NCBI GenBank assembly: GCA_052161605.1
Contig: CP197409.1
Direction: 5' to 3' (one strand)
Origin: JBKCUI01 sp052161605
GTDB lineage: Bacteria; Planctomycetota; Planctomycetia; Pirellulales; Pirellulaceae
Length of the DNA: 64,000 bases
Shown one piece after another: positions 1 to 9,803 of the stretch. Below the pieces are notes generated by a model. That model searched no databases and had not been told where the DNA came from. It saw nothing but the letters and a program-made list of their open reading frames with translations. The position numbers and the translations under genes were made by a program. Numbering within the stretch: the stretch's first letter is position 1; every line of letters begins with the position of its first letter.

Positions 1-81
1 TCCTCAATTGTTCTGAGCAGCGATCTCGTTCAGCGAACCTTTTGGTCGTTTCTGCTAGGTCCGATCCGGAGATTTCGATCG

Positions 82-1347
82 ATGCGTCGATCCGCGACTC
101 CGGTCACCACACGGCTAACACGTGAGGGTTGGCAGTTCAGCTTTATGATCGGATTTGTGATCTTGGGAGCAGTGGTTCGCAATGTGAATCTTCTGATCAT
201 CCTGGCGGGTACGATGATCGGTTTTTTGCTGATTCAATGGCGAGTGAGCGCGCGAAGCATTTACGGTATCACGGCTCGGCGAAAGTTGCCACGCAATATG
301 CAGGCCAGAAAACCGTTCGACGTTGAGGTGTCCGTAACCAATCCCAAGCGATTCCTAGGCGCATGGTGGATTGTCGTGGAAGAACGCATGACCAAGCAGT
401 CGCAGCTTTCTTTGGTTGGAGGAGCAGCGCAGACGATTGGGATGCTTTTCTCGACGCTACCACCTCGATCGACCAGGATTCAGCGATACCAATGCATCGT
501 GCCTAACCGAGGTGCTTATCAGTTTTTAGGAATGGAGATTACGACACGCTTTCCGCTAGGTCTCATGAAGGGAATTTTGCCACCGAGCGGCCAAGATTCG
601 ATCATCGTCCAGCCAGCGATTGGAAAGCTTCTACCTAGTTGGACCGATTTGTTCGAAACAAAGCGAGCGGGAGCCCGGCATAGACAGTCGAGATCGATTT
701 CGGACGAGGGAGAGTTTTTCGGCTTGCGCAGTTACCGACCGGGAGACAGCCCGCGTCTGATTCACTGGCGTTCGTCGGCGAGGTTCGGTGAACTGATGGT
801 AAAACAGTTTCAAAGGACGGAGACTCGTGAATTTGTTATTGTGTTGGATCTCTCACCTCTTGACCCTGAGGAGACAGGCTCAGTGGAAAAGACCAATGGC
901 AGAAAAGCTGCGGACGCATTGCAGTACGAGGATTTGGCGGTTGAGTTTGTGTCCTCTATGGCACAGCATATCTGTGCTTCGAATCACGCTGTGTTAACGG
1001 TTGCCATTGCCGATGCGGATCCTGCGTTGGCATTGCGAGTTCAAACTAGGACGCAGACTCACGCATTACAAGAACGGCTCGGGATCGCAAAATCTGCCAA
1101 GGTCTCAAACTTCATAAAAGCGTTGCAGTTGCTCGAAAAGGAAGTGCGTCATGTCGATCATCTCTTGGTCGTTAGCACCCGCAGGCAACCAGGTTTTCTC
1201 CCCGCGTCCGACAGAGGGAATAGTACGGAAAAACAAGGGCTTCCCACGTCCGATTCCGGTGAGGCACCTGTTGTGTATTGGCGACACATGGCTTGGGTCA
1301 ATGTGGCCAACAAGGAATTGGAACCTTACTTTTCCCCTGCCCCCTAA
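82..1347 (+). CDS. DUF58 domain-containing protein
   Basis: A 421-residue protein with two hydrophobic N-terminal segments (about residues 20-55) followed by a soluble part. The DUF58 signature is visible around residues 208-243: GEFFGLRSYRPGDSPRLIHW followed by a basic stretch. It is preceded by an immunoglobulin-like region and followed by a VWA-like part starting at FVIVLDLSP. DUF58 proteins are usually membrane-anchored and sit beside MoxR ATPases or transglutaminases; their biochemical role is poorly defined. The frame stays open upstream to the window edge, so the ATG at 82 (GGAG 12 nt upstream) is a choice and the gene could start outside the window. The ABC permease gene follows after 44 nt on the same strand. 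Confidence 0.85.
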   Translation: MRRSATPVTTRLTREGWQFSFMIGFVILGAVVRNVNLLIILAGTMIGFLLIQWRVSARSIYGITARRKLPRNMQARKPFDVEVSVTNPKRFLGAWWIVVEERMTKQSQLSLVGGAAQTIGMLFSTLPPRSTRIQRYQCIVPNRGAYQFLGMEITTRFPLGLMKGILPPSGQDSIIVQPAIGKLLPSWTDLFETKRAGARHRQSRSISDEGEFFGLRSYRPGDSPRLIHWRSSARFGELMVKQFQRTETREFVIVLDLSPLDPEETGSVEKTNGRKAADALQYEDLAVEFVSSMAQHICASNHAVLTVAIADADPALALRVQTRTQTHALQERLGIAKSAKVSNFIKALQLLEKEVRHVDHLLVVSTRRQPGFLPASDRGNSTEKQGLPTSDSGEAPVVYWRHMAWVNVANKELEPYFSPAP

Positions 1348-1391
1348 CAAGTGATCGATGCGCCTCCCGCTTCGCGTTGAGAGAAAGCAGT

Positions 1392-4300
1392 ATGATTCGA
1401 CTTGCGATTCAATCCCTGTCCCATTTTCGGAGTTTGCTAATTCCCGTTGTTATCGGCGTTGCCATAGCGGGAACGGTCATCGTGGGAGCCTTGATCGTCG
1501 GAGACAGCGTAAGAGGTTCATTGCGTTTCATGGCTTTAGATCGAATCGGTGAGATCGATCGTGTTCTGATCGCGCCTCGCTGGTTTCCAGAATCGATTAT
1601 TGACAAGGAGAGACTTCAGGGAACTCATGCTCTCGGGATATTTATGCAGCAGGCAACCGCCCGAACCGAGTTGTCTGCCGAATCTGACAACGAGGTTTTT
1701 CGCTCGAATGAAATGAGTTTGCTTGGGGTGGATGCATCGTTCTGGGCGTTGAGTTCGGTCAAACCCGAGTCGCTTCCTAAGGGAGAGGAGATAGTAATCA
1801 ATCACGCCTTGGCAACACTGCTGCATGTCAAAGTGGGGGACTCTTTGACATTGAGTGTGCCCGCTCAGTCGGTTGTTCCAGCGGACAGCACTTTGGGAAA
1901 GCGGGACATCGATACGATCTATCTGCCTCGCTGGAAAGTGATCCAGATACTCCCTGATCAAGGGCTGGCCAGGTTTTCTCTTAGGAGTGATCAGCGCCCC
2001 GTCTTCAATGCGTTTGCTGATTATGCCGCTTTGCAAAGGGCACTTGGAATCGGTGAACAGATCAATTGCATTTTCGCTGCCAAGGTCGACCAGGGACCAG
2101 CAATGGATTCCTTGCTCACCAAGGTTTCTCCTGCGACGAGGGATCTTGGATTGCGGCTAGAGCGGGTTCGAATTCCGTCTGATTCCGAAGAGGCGGAAAC
2201 GGTAGATTCTTACACGCATTTGACCACCGATCAGATGCTGCTTTCTGACGCGATTGCCGACGCAGTCATGGAGGCGACGCGTGAGTATGCCCCCGTCCGT
2301 GTCATGACATACCTGGCGAACGGAATCGAATTGTCGAAAGGGGCGACCGATGCTCGGGAGGCTGAATCGGATGTTTCATCCGAGCCGTTAATAGACGCTC
2401 CCAGAAAATCTGTTCCCTACAGCATCATCAGCGCGACCGATGCCAAGCTAGTTCAAGAAATGTTAAACAAGAGCGGTTCCATAGCGGAAGCGAATATCGA
2501 CGAAAGTCGTTTTCAATCAGCTGATTGGGCGGTTGTCAATCAGTGGCTCGCCGGGCAGTTGCGCTTGAAGGTCGGCGATCGAATCGTGGTGGACTACTTC
2601 TTGCCGGAAACAGTCGAGGGAGAAGAGATCGAGACTTCATTTGAACTCACTGTGGCTGCGATTGCACCGCTGACAGAACCCAGGGTCGTCCGTAAACGAG
2701 TCACTTGGGAGTCCCCACCCACAGTCTTTAACGATCCCAATTGGACTCCAGACGTTCCCGGTATTACCGATTCCGCTTCGATCAACGATTGGGATACTCC
2801 CTTTCCGTTAACCAGACCGCGTGAAAAGATAGACGATGACTACTGGGATGCTCACAGATTAACTCCCAAACTATTTCTCGCTTACAAGTTGGGGCGCGAA
2901 AAGTTTGGCTCTCGCTTCGGCAATGTAACCAGTATTCGGTATCCCATTTCGGATGACGATACCATTGCGAAGTTGGAGGAATCCATCCGAACGACAGCGG
3001 TCGGCGACTTAGCTTCTTTAGGTTGGCGGGACATTCCGCTCAGGGAACGACAATTGAAACGCTCAGGCGGGACGACTCCGTTCGATGCTCTATTTCTGTC
3101 GCTCAGCTTCTTTTTGATTGCTTCGGCTCTGTTACTAGTCGTTTTGTTTTTTCGATTGTCTATTGAACGCCGAGCCAATCACTGGGGCGTGATGGCTGCG
3201 ATAGGTTGGCAAAGAAGCCAGGTTCGGAGACTGCTGCTCGCAGAAGGTGTGCTTCTGGCCAGTGTGGGAGCAACCATCGGCATCCTGGGGGGGATTGGAT
3301 ACGCTTATGGCATGGTTCATTTGTTGAGAACATGGTGGGTGGGAGCCGTGACAGTTTCCTTTTTGGAGTTTTACGTTTCTCCATGGAGCTTGGTCATCGG
3401 ATGGTTGTCGAGTACCGTCGCGGCCATGCTTGCGATCTACTTTGCGACGCGACGACTGAAGAGCGTCCCCATTGCTACGCTTCTCAAAGGGCGTGTAGAT
3501 GAGGTCGTAGTATTGGGGCGTGCTCGTCCGTACAAGCTATGGGGGGCGATAGCCTGCGTATTGGTGGCATTAGTGGTTCTGTTCGTGGGTAGAGGTTTGC
3601 AAGGGCAAGCCCAGGCGGGAGCTTTTGTCGGCGGGGGCATGTTCTTGCTAGGTGCCGGACTCTTGGGAACGTGGCATCGATTGCAAGTACGTTCGGGGAG
3701 AGAACGAAGCATGGTGACTCCGACCGAACTCGCTTCCAGCAACGCACAGCGGGCTCCGACGCGAAGCATATTGGCGATCGGCTTGGTAGCCATCGCATCC
3801 TTCCTCATTTTGTCAATGAGTTTGTTCCAAGCGAGTCCGACGGAACCCGGGCTGGGTGGCTTTCATTTGATGGGGCGCAGTCAAAGCCCCATCTACGTAG
3901 AGCTAGGGAACCCGAATGTGAGACGCGAGGCACTCGGCGCAGAAGCAGGCATGCTCGAGGGGACCGAGATCGTCTCCATGCGGCTTCGCGGAGGGGATGA
4001 TGCTAGCTGCAACAATCTCTACCAAGCAGACGAACCACAAGTGCTTGGCGTGTCGGCTCGTATCAGAGAGATAGACCGTGGCGTTGATGGACGTTCGGCT
4101 TTCGCATGGTTTCAGACTAGGAATCCGGCATCCCCCTGGGAGTCCCTCGAAAGCGAGGGTGACGGTCGATCAGAAAGCCCGATTCCTGTTGTGATCGATC
4201 AGAACACAGCCTTGTGGGCTTTGCACTTGGGAGGATTTGTCGGAGAGCGTTTCCAATTCGAATTCGATGGCCAGGCCGTTTGGTTTGAGACTGTTGGTGT

Positions 4301-4904
4301 CTTGCAGAACACAATACTTCAAGGAAGCCTCATCATAGGCGAAAGGAATTTTCAGAGGGTATTCCCCTCGATCAGCGGCTACAGATCGTTCTTGATCAAG
4401 GTGGCCGATGACGTGCAGCTAGAGAAAGCTCGCAATCTGATCGAAAAGGGATGGCAAGACCCAGGCTTGAGTTTGGTTTCGAGTGCCTCGGTTCTCGAGC
4501 AACTTTTGGCGGTGCAGAACACGTACTTGTCTGCTTTCCAATTGTTGGGGACGCTGGGGTTATTGCTCGGAACGATCGGTTTGGGGATTTCCCAGTTGCG
4601 AAGTGCCATGGAACGGCGAGCCGAGTTGGCAGCCATGCGTGCGATTGGCTTCACCAAAGATCGACTCACGTGGTTATTGACGCTTGAGAATGCGTGGCAA
4701 CTGTTTCGCGGTATGCTGATCGGGGCCGTTTCGGCAGGTTTCGCGGCGGTACCCGCGATCTTCAGCGGGCAACAAACGTCCGGTATGTTCGGGCCCATGA
4801 TGATGTTGCTAGGAATCGTTGTAGTGGGCTTGCTCGCAAGTTGGATGTCCGCCGTTTTAGCTATGCGATGGCCGTTAGCTCAAGCGTTGCGATCCACGAT
4901 CTAG
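1392..4904 (+). CDS. ABC transporter permease, two FtsX domains
   Basis: About 1170 residues. An N-terminal membrane segment follows the start (hydrophobic run within the first 35 residues, ending GALIVGDSVRGSL as in MacB/LolC-like permeases). A large extracytoplasmic part follows, then an FtsX-type membrane block at about residues 565-700 (three or four helices with ERRANHWGVMAAIGW), a further membrane pair, a second extracytoplasmic domain, and a C-terminal FtsX block at about 1040-1165 (ERRAELAAMRAIGFTKDRL). This duplicated layout is typical of lipoprotein- or lipid-related exporters. No ATPase partner lies in the window. The start is the ATG at 1392 with GAGAAAG upstream; an upstream in-frame ATG at 1278 would overlap the DUF58 gene and adds no recognisable sequence. 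Confidence 0.85.
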   Translation: MIRLAIQSLSHFRSLLIPVVIGVAIAGTVIVGALIVGDSVRGSLRFMALDRIGEIDRVLIAPRWFPESIIDKERLQGTHALGIFMQQATARTELSAESDNEVFRSNEMSLLGVDASFWALSSVKPESLPKGEEIVINHALATLLHVKVGDSLTLSVPAQSVVPADSTLGKRDIDTIYLPRWKVIQILPDQGLARFSLRSDQRPVFNAFADYAALQRALGIGEQINCIFAAKVDQGPAMDSLLTKVSPATRDLGLRLERVRIPSDSEEAETVDSYTHLTTDQMLLSDAIADAVMEATREYAPVRVMTYLANGIELSKGATDAREAESDVSSEPLIDAPRKSVPYSIISATDAKLVQEMLNKSGSIAEANIDESRFQSADWAVVNQWLAGQLRLKVGDRIVVDYFLPETVEGEEIETSFELTVAAIAPLTEPRVVRKRVTWESPPTVFNDPNWTPDVPGITDSASINDWDTPFPLTRPREKIDDDYWDAHRLTPKLFLAYKLGREKFGSRFGNVTSIRYPISDDDTIAKLEESIRTTAVGDLASLGWRDIPLRERQLKRSGGTTPFDALFLSLSFFLIASALLLVVLFFRLSIERRANHWGVMAAIGWQRSQVRRLLLAEGVLLASVGATIGILGGIGYAYGMVHLLRTWWVGAVTVSFLEFYVSPWSLVIGWLSSTVAAMLAIYFATRRLKSVPIATLLKGRVDEVVVLGRARPYKLWGAIACVLVALVVLFVGRGLQGQAQAGAFVGGGMFLLGAGLLGTWHRLQVRSGRERSMVTPTELASSNAQRAPTRSILAIGLVAIASFLILSMSLFQASPTEPGLGGFHLMGRSQSPIYVELGNPNVRREALGAEAGMLEGTEIVSMRLRGGDDASCNNLYQADEPQVLGVSARIREIDRGVDGRSAFAWFQTRNPASPWESLESEGDGRSESPIPVVIDQNTALWALHLGGFVGERFQFEFDGQAVWFETVGVLQNTILQGSLIIGERNFQRVFPSISGYRSFLIKVADDVQLEKARNLIEKGWQDPGLSLVSSASVLEQLLAVQNTYLSAFQLLGTLGLLLGTIGLGISQLRSAMERRAELAAMRAIGFTKDRLTWLLTLENAWQLFRGMLIGAVSAGFAAVPAIFSGQQTSGMFGPMMMLLGIVVVGLLASWMSAVLAMRWPLAQALRSTI

Positions 4905-5000
4905 CCTGTTCAAAAACAGGAAAAACGAGTTCAATATCGCTGCATAATGTATATGTACTCTACTCATTGCTGAGCTTCTCAGCCCTTAAGGAAACCTCTC

Positions 5001-5855
5001 ATGCGTTTAGGTCGAATTCAAACCGAAACAGGTCCTGCGGTGGTTCGCATCGTTGATAATTCTGTGAGCAAGCTCGATGCAGCTTCGGCAGGATTGGTCA
5101 GCCTGCAGGATTTGTTGTCCCACCCTGAGCTAGAAACATTAGCAGCGACGCTTCCTGCGGTGGGGGAGCCCCTGAGCGTGGACGATTGTTGTTGGTTACC
5201 ACCGATCGATCATCAAGAAGTGTGGGCAGCAGGAGTGACTTATAAGCGATCACAAACCGCGAGAATGGAGGAAAGCGAAGCGGCCGCGAGTTGCTACGAT
5301 CGAGTCTACACAGCGGCCAGGCCTGAGATTTTCTTTAAGGCGACTCCTCATCGTTGCAGTGGACAAGGTGGACCGGTTCGGATTCGTGTCGATGCCACAT
5401 GGAATGTACCCGAGCCCGAGTTGGCGTTGGTGATTTCGCGAGATGGCAAGATCGTCGGTTACACGATTGGCAACGACATGAGCAGCCGAGACATTGAGGG
5501 GGATAACCCACTCTACTTGCCACAGGCCAAACTGTACAACCAGTGCTGCGGTTTAGGACCATGGGTAGTTCTGGCATCGGCGATGCCGGAACGCAGTTCG
5601 ATCGGGATTCATTTGAGCATTCACCGAGCTGGAGCGGAAGTCTTCTGTGGCAAAACCTCCGTTGCCGAGATGGCTAGAAACCTCGAGGATTTGGTCGAGT
5701 GGCTCTTGAAAGACAATGACATGCCTAACGGAGCGTTTCTATTGACCGGAACCGGCGTGGTTCCGGATAGCAATTTCACTTTGGCACCTGGCGATCAAGT
5801 GCACATTTCCATAGACGGTATCGGTACGCTTTCCAACACCGTCGTACAAGGCTAA
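5001..5855 (+). CDS. fumarylacetoacetate hydrolase (FAH) family protein
   Basis: A 284-residue protein with an FAH-like C-terminal fold. Visible are the entry motif EVWAAGVTYKRS (about 75-86), acidic metal-ligand positions in WNVPEPELALVIS, and GYTIGNDMSSRDIEGDNPLY followed by QAKLYNQCCGLGPW. Family members are metal-dependent hydrolases, decarboxylases or dehydratases acting on 2-oxo acids. The layout (short N-terminal domain, GNDMSSRDIE) is closest to sugar-acid catabolic members such as 2-keto-3-deoxy-acid dehydratases, but the substrate cannot be read from sequence. ATG with AAGGAAA 8 nt upstream. It is followed tail-to-tail, 6 nt away, by the M14 peptidase gene. Confidence 0.88.
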   Translation: MRLGRIQTETGPAVVRIVDNSVSKLDAASAGLVSLQDLLSHPELETLAATLPAVGEPLSVDDCCWLPPIDHQEVWAAGVTYKRSQTARMEESEAAASCYDRVYTAARPEIFFKATPHRCSGQGGPVRIRVDATWNVPEPELALVISRDGKIVGYTIGNDMSSRDIEGDNPLYLPQAKLYNQCCGLGPWVVLASAMPERSSIGIHLSIHRAGAEVFCGKTSVAEMARNLEDLVEWLLKDNDMPNGAFLLTGTGVVPDSNFTLAPGDQVHISIDGIGTLSNTVVQG

Positions 5856-5861
5856 GGGGCT

Positions 5862-8480
5862 TCATTCCCGAACCCTTGGCTCGCTGATCCAAGATCCGAA
5901 AAAGAGTCCGTTTTCGAGCAGTCGCTGGGTGCCTCGCCAGTACCCGCGAAAGACGGGGTTGTCGGCGATAACGATGACTCGCCCCGACCCCTCGGACTGT
6001 ACTAGAACGGCAGCGCTGCCGGCTATCACGCTCAAGTTCTCGGCAGACACATATCCACTCAAAAGCGTATCAACATGGCGATAAATAAGTGGTGTCGAAT
6101 AAGGATTTTTGGAGGGCTCAACAAACATTGCGTGCCCTCGGAACACTGGCAGACGATTCGATTCTAGTCCGTACGCTAACGGATGAGTCAAGTCCACGTC
6201 GGTGTCAAAAATAGAGCCCTGGATGGAATGCACGACCGACAAATCGGCGGCGTCACCGTACGGCAAGCGAAGTGGCAGGGCTCCCTCTCGTTTGCGGAAT
6301 TCGAACGAGGCAAGTTTGCGTTGATTGAGCCACTGTGCCGAGGTTCCGGTGGCGATCCAGGTGCCACCCGCTTTGAGCCAATTTTGCAATGGCTCGGTCG
6401 CAGACGTCGGGACACCGGCGTACGATCCGCTGACTGTAATGATGTGGGTATAGGGAGTCAGGTTCGTAGATCCCAACCGGTGAGTATCCACCATAGTGAT
6501 CGGCATCCGAAGATTTTGATCAAAGTGATGCCAGACCTCGCCCGCTTCGTAATCGCTGACTCCCGTTCCGACCACCATCAGCACTTTCGGTGCAATGAGT
6601 CGCTTAAAAGCATCACTTCCTAGATCGATACCTACGGCGGTTAAGCCTGTCGAGACAGGAGTCACACGGACTTCATCCTCGCGAATCGCTTCTTCCAAAA
6701 CTTCTTGTATCAAAGCGGATTTGTCTCGCTGCAATCCTAGTGGAATCAAGAGCGTTCCCTCGTGGAAACGTTTCTGGAGAGGCGCACTTTCATCTTGGTT
6801 AGTCTCAACCTCAAAGCTCTGCGTGGCAGCCTTGACAATGATTTGCAGGGAATGCAATCGGTGTAAGGTTCGAGGTGCATGACCCGAGTTCCATTCTACC
6901 AAGTAAGCGTAATCGGTTTCTGACCAATTTGGGGATACGGGGCTCTCTATAGAATCAATATCAACGGGTTCTTCAGACCAAAGATCCTCTGGAATCCCAG
7001 CTTCAAGATCATCGGTTAACTTGGCCCAGGTTAGCCCGAAAGCAAGAGGGAGTGACCATGCCGAGATGTCGTAAAACGTATTGTTCTCGAATTCGGTTCG
7101 AGACTCCACCATTGCCATAAGCAGACGGTACTCACGTTGATTGAGAGGGACAGCGTACGAATCCTTTGAGTCAAACGTGTGATCTCCGATCGTCAAGGAT
7201 TTGTTCAGTCGATAGGTTTGCACGTCATGACGCTGGAGCAATTGAATGAATTCGCGAGCCCTCACATGATCGCTTCCGGCGTGGAAAACGAATGCTTTGA
7301 CGGGATCTTCGGCGGCTAGAGCAGCGGATTCACGATAGAATTCCACCAGGTATCGATTCAATGCTGATCGGTTGGAGACGGTCGCTTCGAGGCTAGACAG
7401 AGACGTTGCGATTTGATTTCGAATAGCCGCTTTAAATTCCAGCAATCCGTTGACGCTTTCTTGCATTTGCCCTCTCGCACTGGCTTGTTCAAACAGAATG
7501 CCAATCGAGCCGCGAACATCAGGGTAGCTGGAGCCTTTGCCGATGTAGAAGTCATCGAATTTCTCTTCGGTAAAATAAAGGGAACCGATTCGATCAAGAG
7601 CCCGTGCATGGTAGGCTGCGAATTCGCGAGTCAGCTCTTGATTGCGTTTAGGGGTCCAGGGGTTGGCTCGACCGGGTGCACCAGGTTGAAAGAAGTAGGA
7701 CGAGTTGGCACCCATTTCGTGATAATCCAACACGACATTGGGACGCCATGCATTGAACAGTTCTATGCGCCCGACACTTTCTGGTTGCTGGAGAGGTAGC
7801 CAGTCGCGATTTAAGTCGAACCAGTAATAGTTCGTTCTGCCGGTAGGACTCAGTTCATTATGTTCGCGATGCTGTGGGTCGGGGTTTGGTATTTGCCCAC
7901 GATGCGAGTTGGACCAGTTCGCAAAACGATCGAATCCGTCTGGGTTCAAGCAAGGGTCGAGTAGAATCACGCAAGACGATAGAAGCTGGCCATGCTGTTT
8001 GCTTTTACCAGCAATTAGATAATAGGCCATCAAGGCAGCAGCATTCGAAGCGCTAGGTTCATTCCCATGAACTCCGTAGCCCATCCATATTACGGCTGGC
8101 GGTTGTTTGTCCGAATTTCGGTCTACTTCACCGCCAACGATAAGCTCTGAACGCTCGTTCCGAATTTTGTCGAGTCGTTTGATGTTCTTTGCGGAGGATA
8201 TCTGGAGCACATGCAGTGGGCGGTTGCCGTGAGTTTTGCCGTAGTCCACCCATTTGACACGCGGTGAATCGGACAAGTGCTTTAAGTAGGCGACTAGTTC
8301 GTAATGCTGGAGATGGCGTTCTCCAATTTCAAATCCGAAAAACGCTTTTGGTGATAGCAGTTTCTGATCGTACTCTACTGCGTCGGGAAAGAAGTACTCA
8401 AGGTCCTCTGCAAAGATGCTGGCTGTAACAAGAAACCAGCAGCAGGCTAAAGCAAACGTATGAGAGATGACTCGAAACAT
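5862..8480 (-). CDS. secreted M14-family zinc carboxypeptidase
   Basis: 872 residues with a Sec signal peptide (hydrophobic segment at about 8-23, ending ASIFAED). The M14 catalytic domain spans about 50-400. The first zinc ligands are H138 and E141 in YGVHGNEPS, the substrate-binding region is LDPCLNPDGFDRF and FDLNRDW, the third zinc ligand is H254 in LDYHEMG, and a candidate catalytic Glu lies in ILFEQASARG. The remaining 450 residues have no clear catalytic motif and include a ThuA/GATase-like stretch (about 640-870, KVLMVVGTGVSDYEAGEVW). Large secreted M14 proteins of this length are common in planctomycetes. Substrate unknown. Confidence 0.88.
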   Translation of the reverse strand: MFRVISHTFALACCWFLVTASIFAEDLEYFFPDAVEYDQKLLSPKAFFGFEIGERHLQHYELVAYLKHLSDSPRVKWVDYGKTHGNRPLHVLQISSAKNIKRLDKIRNERSELIVGGEVDRNSDKQPPAVIWMGYGVHGNEPSASNAAALMAYYLIAGKSKQHGQLLSSCVILLDPCLNPDGFDRFANWSNSHRGQIPNPDPQHREHNELSPTGRTNYYWFDLNRDWLPLQQPESVGRIELFNAWRPNVVLDYHEMGANSSYFFQPGAPGRANPWTPKRNQELTREFAAYHARALDRIGSLYFTEEKFDDFYIGKGSSYPDVRGSIGILFEQASARGQMQESVNGLLEFKAAIRNQIATSLSSLEATVSNRSALNRYLVEFYRESAALAAEDPVKAFVFHAGSDHVRAREFIQLLQRHDVQTYRLNKSLTIGDHTFDSKDSYAVPLNQREYRLLMAMVESRTEFENNTFYDISAWSLPLAFGLTWAKLTDDLEAGIPEDLWSEEPVDIDSIESPVSPNWSETDYAYLVEWNSGHAPRTLHRLHSLQIIVKAATQSFEVETNQDESAPLQKRFHEGTLLIPLGLQRDKSALIQEVLEEAIREDEVRVTPVSTGLTAVGIDLGSDAFKRLIAPKVLMVVGTGVSDYEAGEVWHHFDQNLRMPITMVDTHRLGSTNLTPYTHIITVSGSYAGVPTSATEPLQNWLKAGGTWIATGTSAQWLNQRKLASFEFRKREGALPLRLPYGDAADLSVVHSIQGSIFDTDVDLTHPLAYGLESNRLPVFRGHAMFVEPSKNPYSTPLIYRHVDTLLSGYVSAENLSVIAGSAAVLVQSEGSGRVIVIADNPVFRGYWRGTQRLLENGLFFGSWISEPRVRE

Positions 8481-8608
8481 GGTGTTGGTATTAAGGGAAA
8501 CATCCAGAAAATGAGACTTGCGTCTCTGACGTTACCCTACCAGTATGATCCCTCGTGAGCCTATGAAAAGGCACTGTTCCTAGGAAACAACTGGTTTAAG
8601 AATGGTTT

Positions 8609-8634
8609 GTCGGTCGGTCAGGAGTCCGACCGAC
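8609..8634 (-). terminator. possible terminator hairpin after the Cys-rich lipoprotein gene
   Basis: Perfect 9-bp inverted repeat GTCGGTCGG / CCGACCGAC with an 8-nt loop, 55 nt downstream of the lipoprotein stop on the minus strand. There is no clear U-tract after it, so intrinsic termination is uncertain. The stretch 8481-8688 holds no gene. Confidence 0.35.
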
Positions 8635-8688
8635 GCTTCCATGGGCAGACTATGCGATCGGTGAGATAGCTCCGGATGCAAAGAATGC

Positions 8689-9363
8689 CTAGCGATAATG
8701 CGACGAGGTTCGAACACTCTCGCGACTTGCTACGTTGGTTCGTTGCCGGTTTGGTGGGATTCTCGCGGAGGGCTCGAGTCTCGGGGTAACAGTCGAACGA
8801 ATTTCGCCTGTCGGTTCCAGATGTTCGGGTCGTTTCGCAGGTGTTGGTTCCGACCGGCGGGCTGGAGTCGCAGGCTCGTGGCTGGGAGCGACACTGTGCT
8901 CGTAGTGAGAACTCGGTGTCGAGCAAGTTTGGCAACTACCGTTAGAGCTTGGTGCGCATGTCGAGCAGTCGGACGGGCTATACCGGAATCCCCACAACTC
9001 TCGGATCCTAGCAAGTCCGCCTGGACATCGTCCGCAGTCTCCGCCACCCACGTATTCACCATGGAAGCTGCACGGGTCGCAAACTCGCGGCTCGTTGATT
9101 TGTTCATCCCAGTAGACTTCGCCGCAGCCGGAATTGCAGTGTGCAGCTCTCAGCCGATCACCAACGCGTTGCAGCAAGCCTGGCCCGCAAGCCCCTGTAT
9201 TGCATCCAAGAGGTGACGTCACCTGATGCCCGCAAGAGTCGCAACCAACGCTGTAAGGATCGTGCATGCCATGTCCACCGCGATGAACGACTCGTATTCC
9301 CGTACACCCCATCGAACCAAGCAGTACTGCCGTACCGATCAAGACAAATGCTAACGCCTTCAT
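8689..9363 (-). CDS. cysteine-rich planctomycete lipoprotein, function unknown
   Basis: 224 residues. A lipoprotein signal is visible: MKALAFVLIGTAVLLGSMGC, lipobox ending at C20. The mature part has about 18 further cysteines, many as CxxC or CGxC pairs (GCDSCGHQ, CGRCPGG, CSTCAP), then a Pro/Arg-rich low-complexity tail. The paired cysteines suggest disulfides or metal binding in the periplasm or at the outer membrane. I do not recognise a named family. The ATG at 9363 is chosen because GGGGGAG lies just upstream and the signal peptide starts there; the open frame extends 100 codons further upstream without plausible protein. Confidence 0.7.
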   Translation of the reverse strand: MKALAFVLIGTAVLLGSMGCTGIRVVHRGGHGMHDPYSVGCDSCGHQVTSPLGCNTGACGPGLLQRVGDRLRAAHCNSGCGEVYWDEQINEPRVCDPCSFHGEYVGGGDCGRCPGGLARIRELWGFRYSPSDCSTCAPSSNGSCQTCSTPSSHYEHSVAPSHEPATPARRSEPTPAKRPEHLEPTGEIRSTVTPRLEPSARIPPNRQRTNVASRESVRTSSHYR

Positions 9364-9803
9364 ATGCTCCCCCGTGAAGTAAGACCGACGAGGGGAGTAT
9401 CGGCCACTACAGCCGCTACAATCCGGAAATTTTACCAAGTTTATACACAAGGACAGCTGTAGCGGAATGCCAGCATTGCAACATAGCAGTACGCAGCTCA
9501 GACGAACGTCAGAGGGAATAGACCCGCAGTGCCCCGAGCAGCGATACCAATTGGTGTCCCCAAAGGGAGAAACTAGCCCGGAGCTTTGGGAATGTAGACT
9601 CGTCTCAGGCGCATTGGCTGGAATAAACCGGTTTTCCTCTGACGCTTGCTTTATCTCCTCCAATTCCGTTTCTGCGGGATTTCCTTTTCTCGAACCTTGT
9701 TAAGGTAGTTTACGTAGCAAGCGTTCATGGTCTCTCACATTCATTCCAGAGACTAGACGCAATAGTTGCGTGATGTATGAGGTTCGAAAAAGGAGCTTAG
9801 GTA
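9364..9803. other. intergenic region, divergent
   Basis: 440 bp between the minus-strand lipoprotein gene and the plus-strand redoxin gene. It should carry both promoters, but no promoter motif can be assigned confidently. No RNA gene or repeat recognised. Confidence 0.5.

Noticed and set aside
4905..4920. Hairpin CCTGTT-CAAA-AACAGG after the ABC permease gene.
   Set aside because: Only 6 bp and followed by A rather than T; not a convincing terminator.
8689..9663. Upstream extension of the Cys-rich lipoprotein gene by 100 codons.
   Set aside because: It would put the signal peptide inside the protein and lacks a ribosome site; GGGGGAG directly precedes the ATG at 9363.
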